This document shows, in pieces, positions 22,083 to 22,528 of a stretch of 22,528 bases of DNA. The translations under genes were made by a program, and so were the position numbers. The notes under the pieces are model-generated. The model worked only from the letters and a program-made list of their open reading frames with translations. It did not search any database and was not told the origin of the DNA. Location: contig QIKQ01000248.1 in assembly GCA_003233075.1 (NCBI GenBank), positions 1 to 22,528 of the forward strand, given 5' to 3'. Each line of letters begins with the position of its first letter. Positions within the stretch are counted from its first letter, which is position 1. Source of the stretch: Gammaproteobacteria bacterium. GTDB taxonomy: Bacteria; Pseudomonadota; Gammaproteobacteria; SZUA-21.

Positions 22083-22528
22083 CTATACATAAGTATTAGC
22101 ACTGAGTTTTTTTCGCATTCTTTCAAAAATAATTAAGCATGCTACGCCCATAAATAACATAAAAACGGATGCATAAAATGGTACCGGATGAAACTCGTAT
22201 TGTAAAATTTTAAAATTATTCGATAATTTTAATCCTGATGCTCTAAGTATTGGTTTATCATCTCTGGATAAATCATGTCCACTAATTAACATTCCTTCGA
22301 TATTAGAATTTTCAATATATCGAAAATAATCTTTCCTTTTTCCCTTATTACCCGTTAACCCATCTATCAAATATGATTGGTGAATTCGGATAAGAATTTT
22401 AATTTCCGCGTCGGAATTATAATGTTCTATGTAAGGAATAAATATAGATTTAATATATTTTCTTTTTCCTAGGGCAATAGACATCCGAAAATCTAAGTTA
22501 CCATTTTTAAGTAATATCCATTTAGTTT
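22083..22528 (-). CDS. C-terminal part of an unknown membrane-anchored protein
   Basis: The reading frame is open from the right edge of the window (first complete codon about 22526) to TAG at 22083-22085, about 147 residues, and the 5' end is outside. An internal ATG at 22484 exists, but the frame upstream of it (TKWILLKNGNLDFR) looks equally coding, so the gene very likely begins beyond the window. The visible part alternates strand-like segments (IFIPYIEHY, AEIKILIRIHQSYLIDG, ILRASGLKL), then has one hydrophobic segment near the end (FYASVFMLFMGVACLIIF) followed by a basic tail ERMRKKLS. This suggests an extracytoplasmic domain anchored by a C-terminal helix. I do not recognise the family. 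Confidence 0.6.
   Translation of the reverse strand, partial: TKWILLKNGNLDFRMSIALGKRKYIKSIFIPYIEHYNSDAEIKILIRIHQSYLIDGLTGNKGKRKDYFRYIENSNIEGMLISGHDLSRDDKPILRASGLKLSNNFKILQYEFHPVPFYASVFMLFMGVACLIIFERMRKKLSANTYV

Noticed and set aside
1..22528. CRISPR array, tRNA or rRNA genes
   Set aside because: No regularly spaced direct repeats and no tRNA-like arm sequences were seen; the repeats present are dispersed and inverted.

Overview
The window reads as chromosomal DNA of an AT-rich, Gram-negative gammaproteobacterium. The case rests on the envelope cluster on the right: Lol lipoprotein transporter, DUF2062, ComEC, ExbB/ExbD, MsbA, LpxK, a YcaR/Trm112-like protein and KdsB, all needed for or linked to an LPS-containing outer membrane and in an order typical of gammaproteobacteria. 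YajQ and an ADP-ribose pyrophosphatase point the same way. I cannot name the genus. Base composition is low in GC by eye, several genes use GTG starts, and the intergenic regions are unusually long and full of repeats.

Layout. 1-246: the right end of a small inverted-repeat element abutting the C-terminal remnant of an MFS transporter. 286-2553: a membrane-anchored SpoIIE/RsbU-type phosphatase and an exported DsrE-like protein with a clear terminator. 2554-3147: a repeat-bearing gap. 3148-4718: a small unknown protein (minus), YajQ and NudF. 4719-5750: about 1 kb of non-coding, hairpin-rich DNA with a perfect 35-bp inverted repeat and two related structured units in opposite orientation. 5751-8917 (minus strand): agmatine deiminase, N-carbamoylputrescine amidase and a divergent DAHP synthase, which look like one operon. 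8961-9101: an intact 141-bp MITE with a TTTA direct repeat on each side. 9253-9573 (minus): a small exported protein. 10187-12188: LolC/E-type permease overlapping LolD, with no second permease. 12188-12450: another inverted-repeat element touching the lolD stop. 12483-13022 (minus): DUF2062. 13408-15753: ComEC. 15885-16026: third MITE copy. 16540-21649: exbB, exbD, msbA, lpxK, the ycaR-like gene and kdsB. 21650-22528: a gap, a possible small membrane ORF and the 3' part of an unknown membrane-anchored protein on the minus strand.

How the genes work together. LolC/LolD extract lipoproteins from the inner membrane. MsbA flips lipid A core, LpxK adds the 4'-phosphate to lipid A, and KdsB activates Kdo for transfer to lipid A. 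ExbB/ExbD supply proton-driven energy to a TonB-type partner not encoded here. AguA and AguB turn agmatine into putrescine. The most unusual content is not a protein system but at least three families of small, strongly structured, non-coding repeats, one of which appears to have broken a transporter gene.
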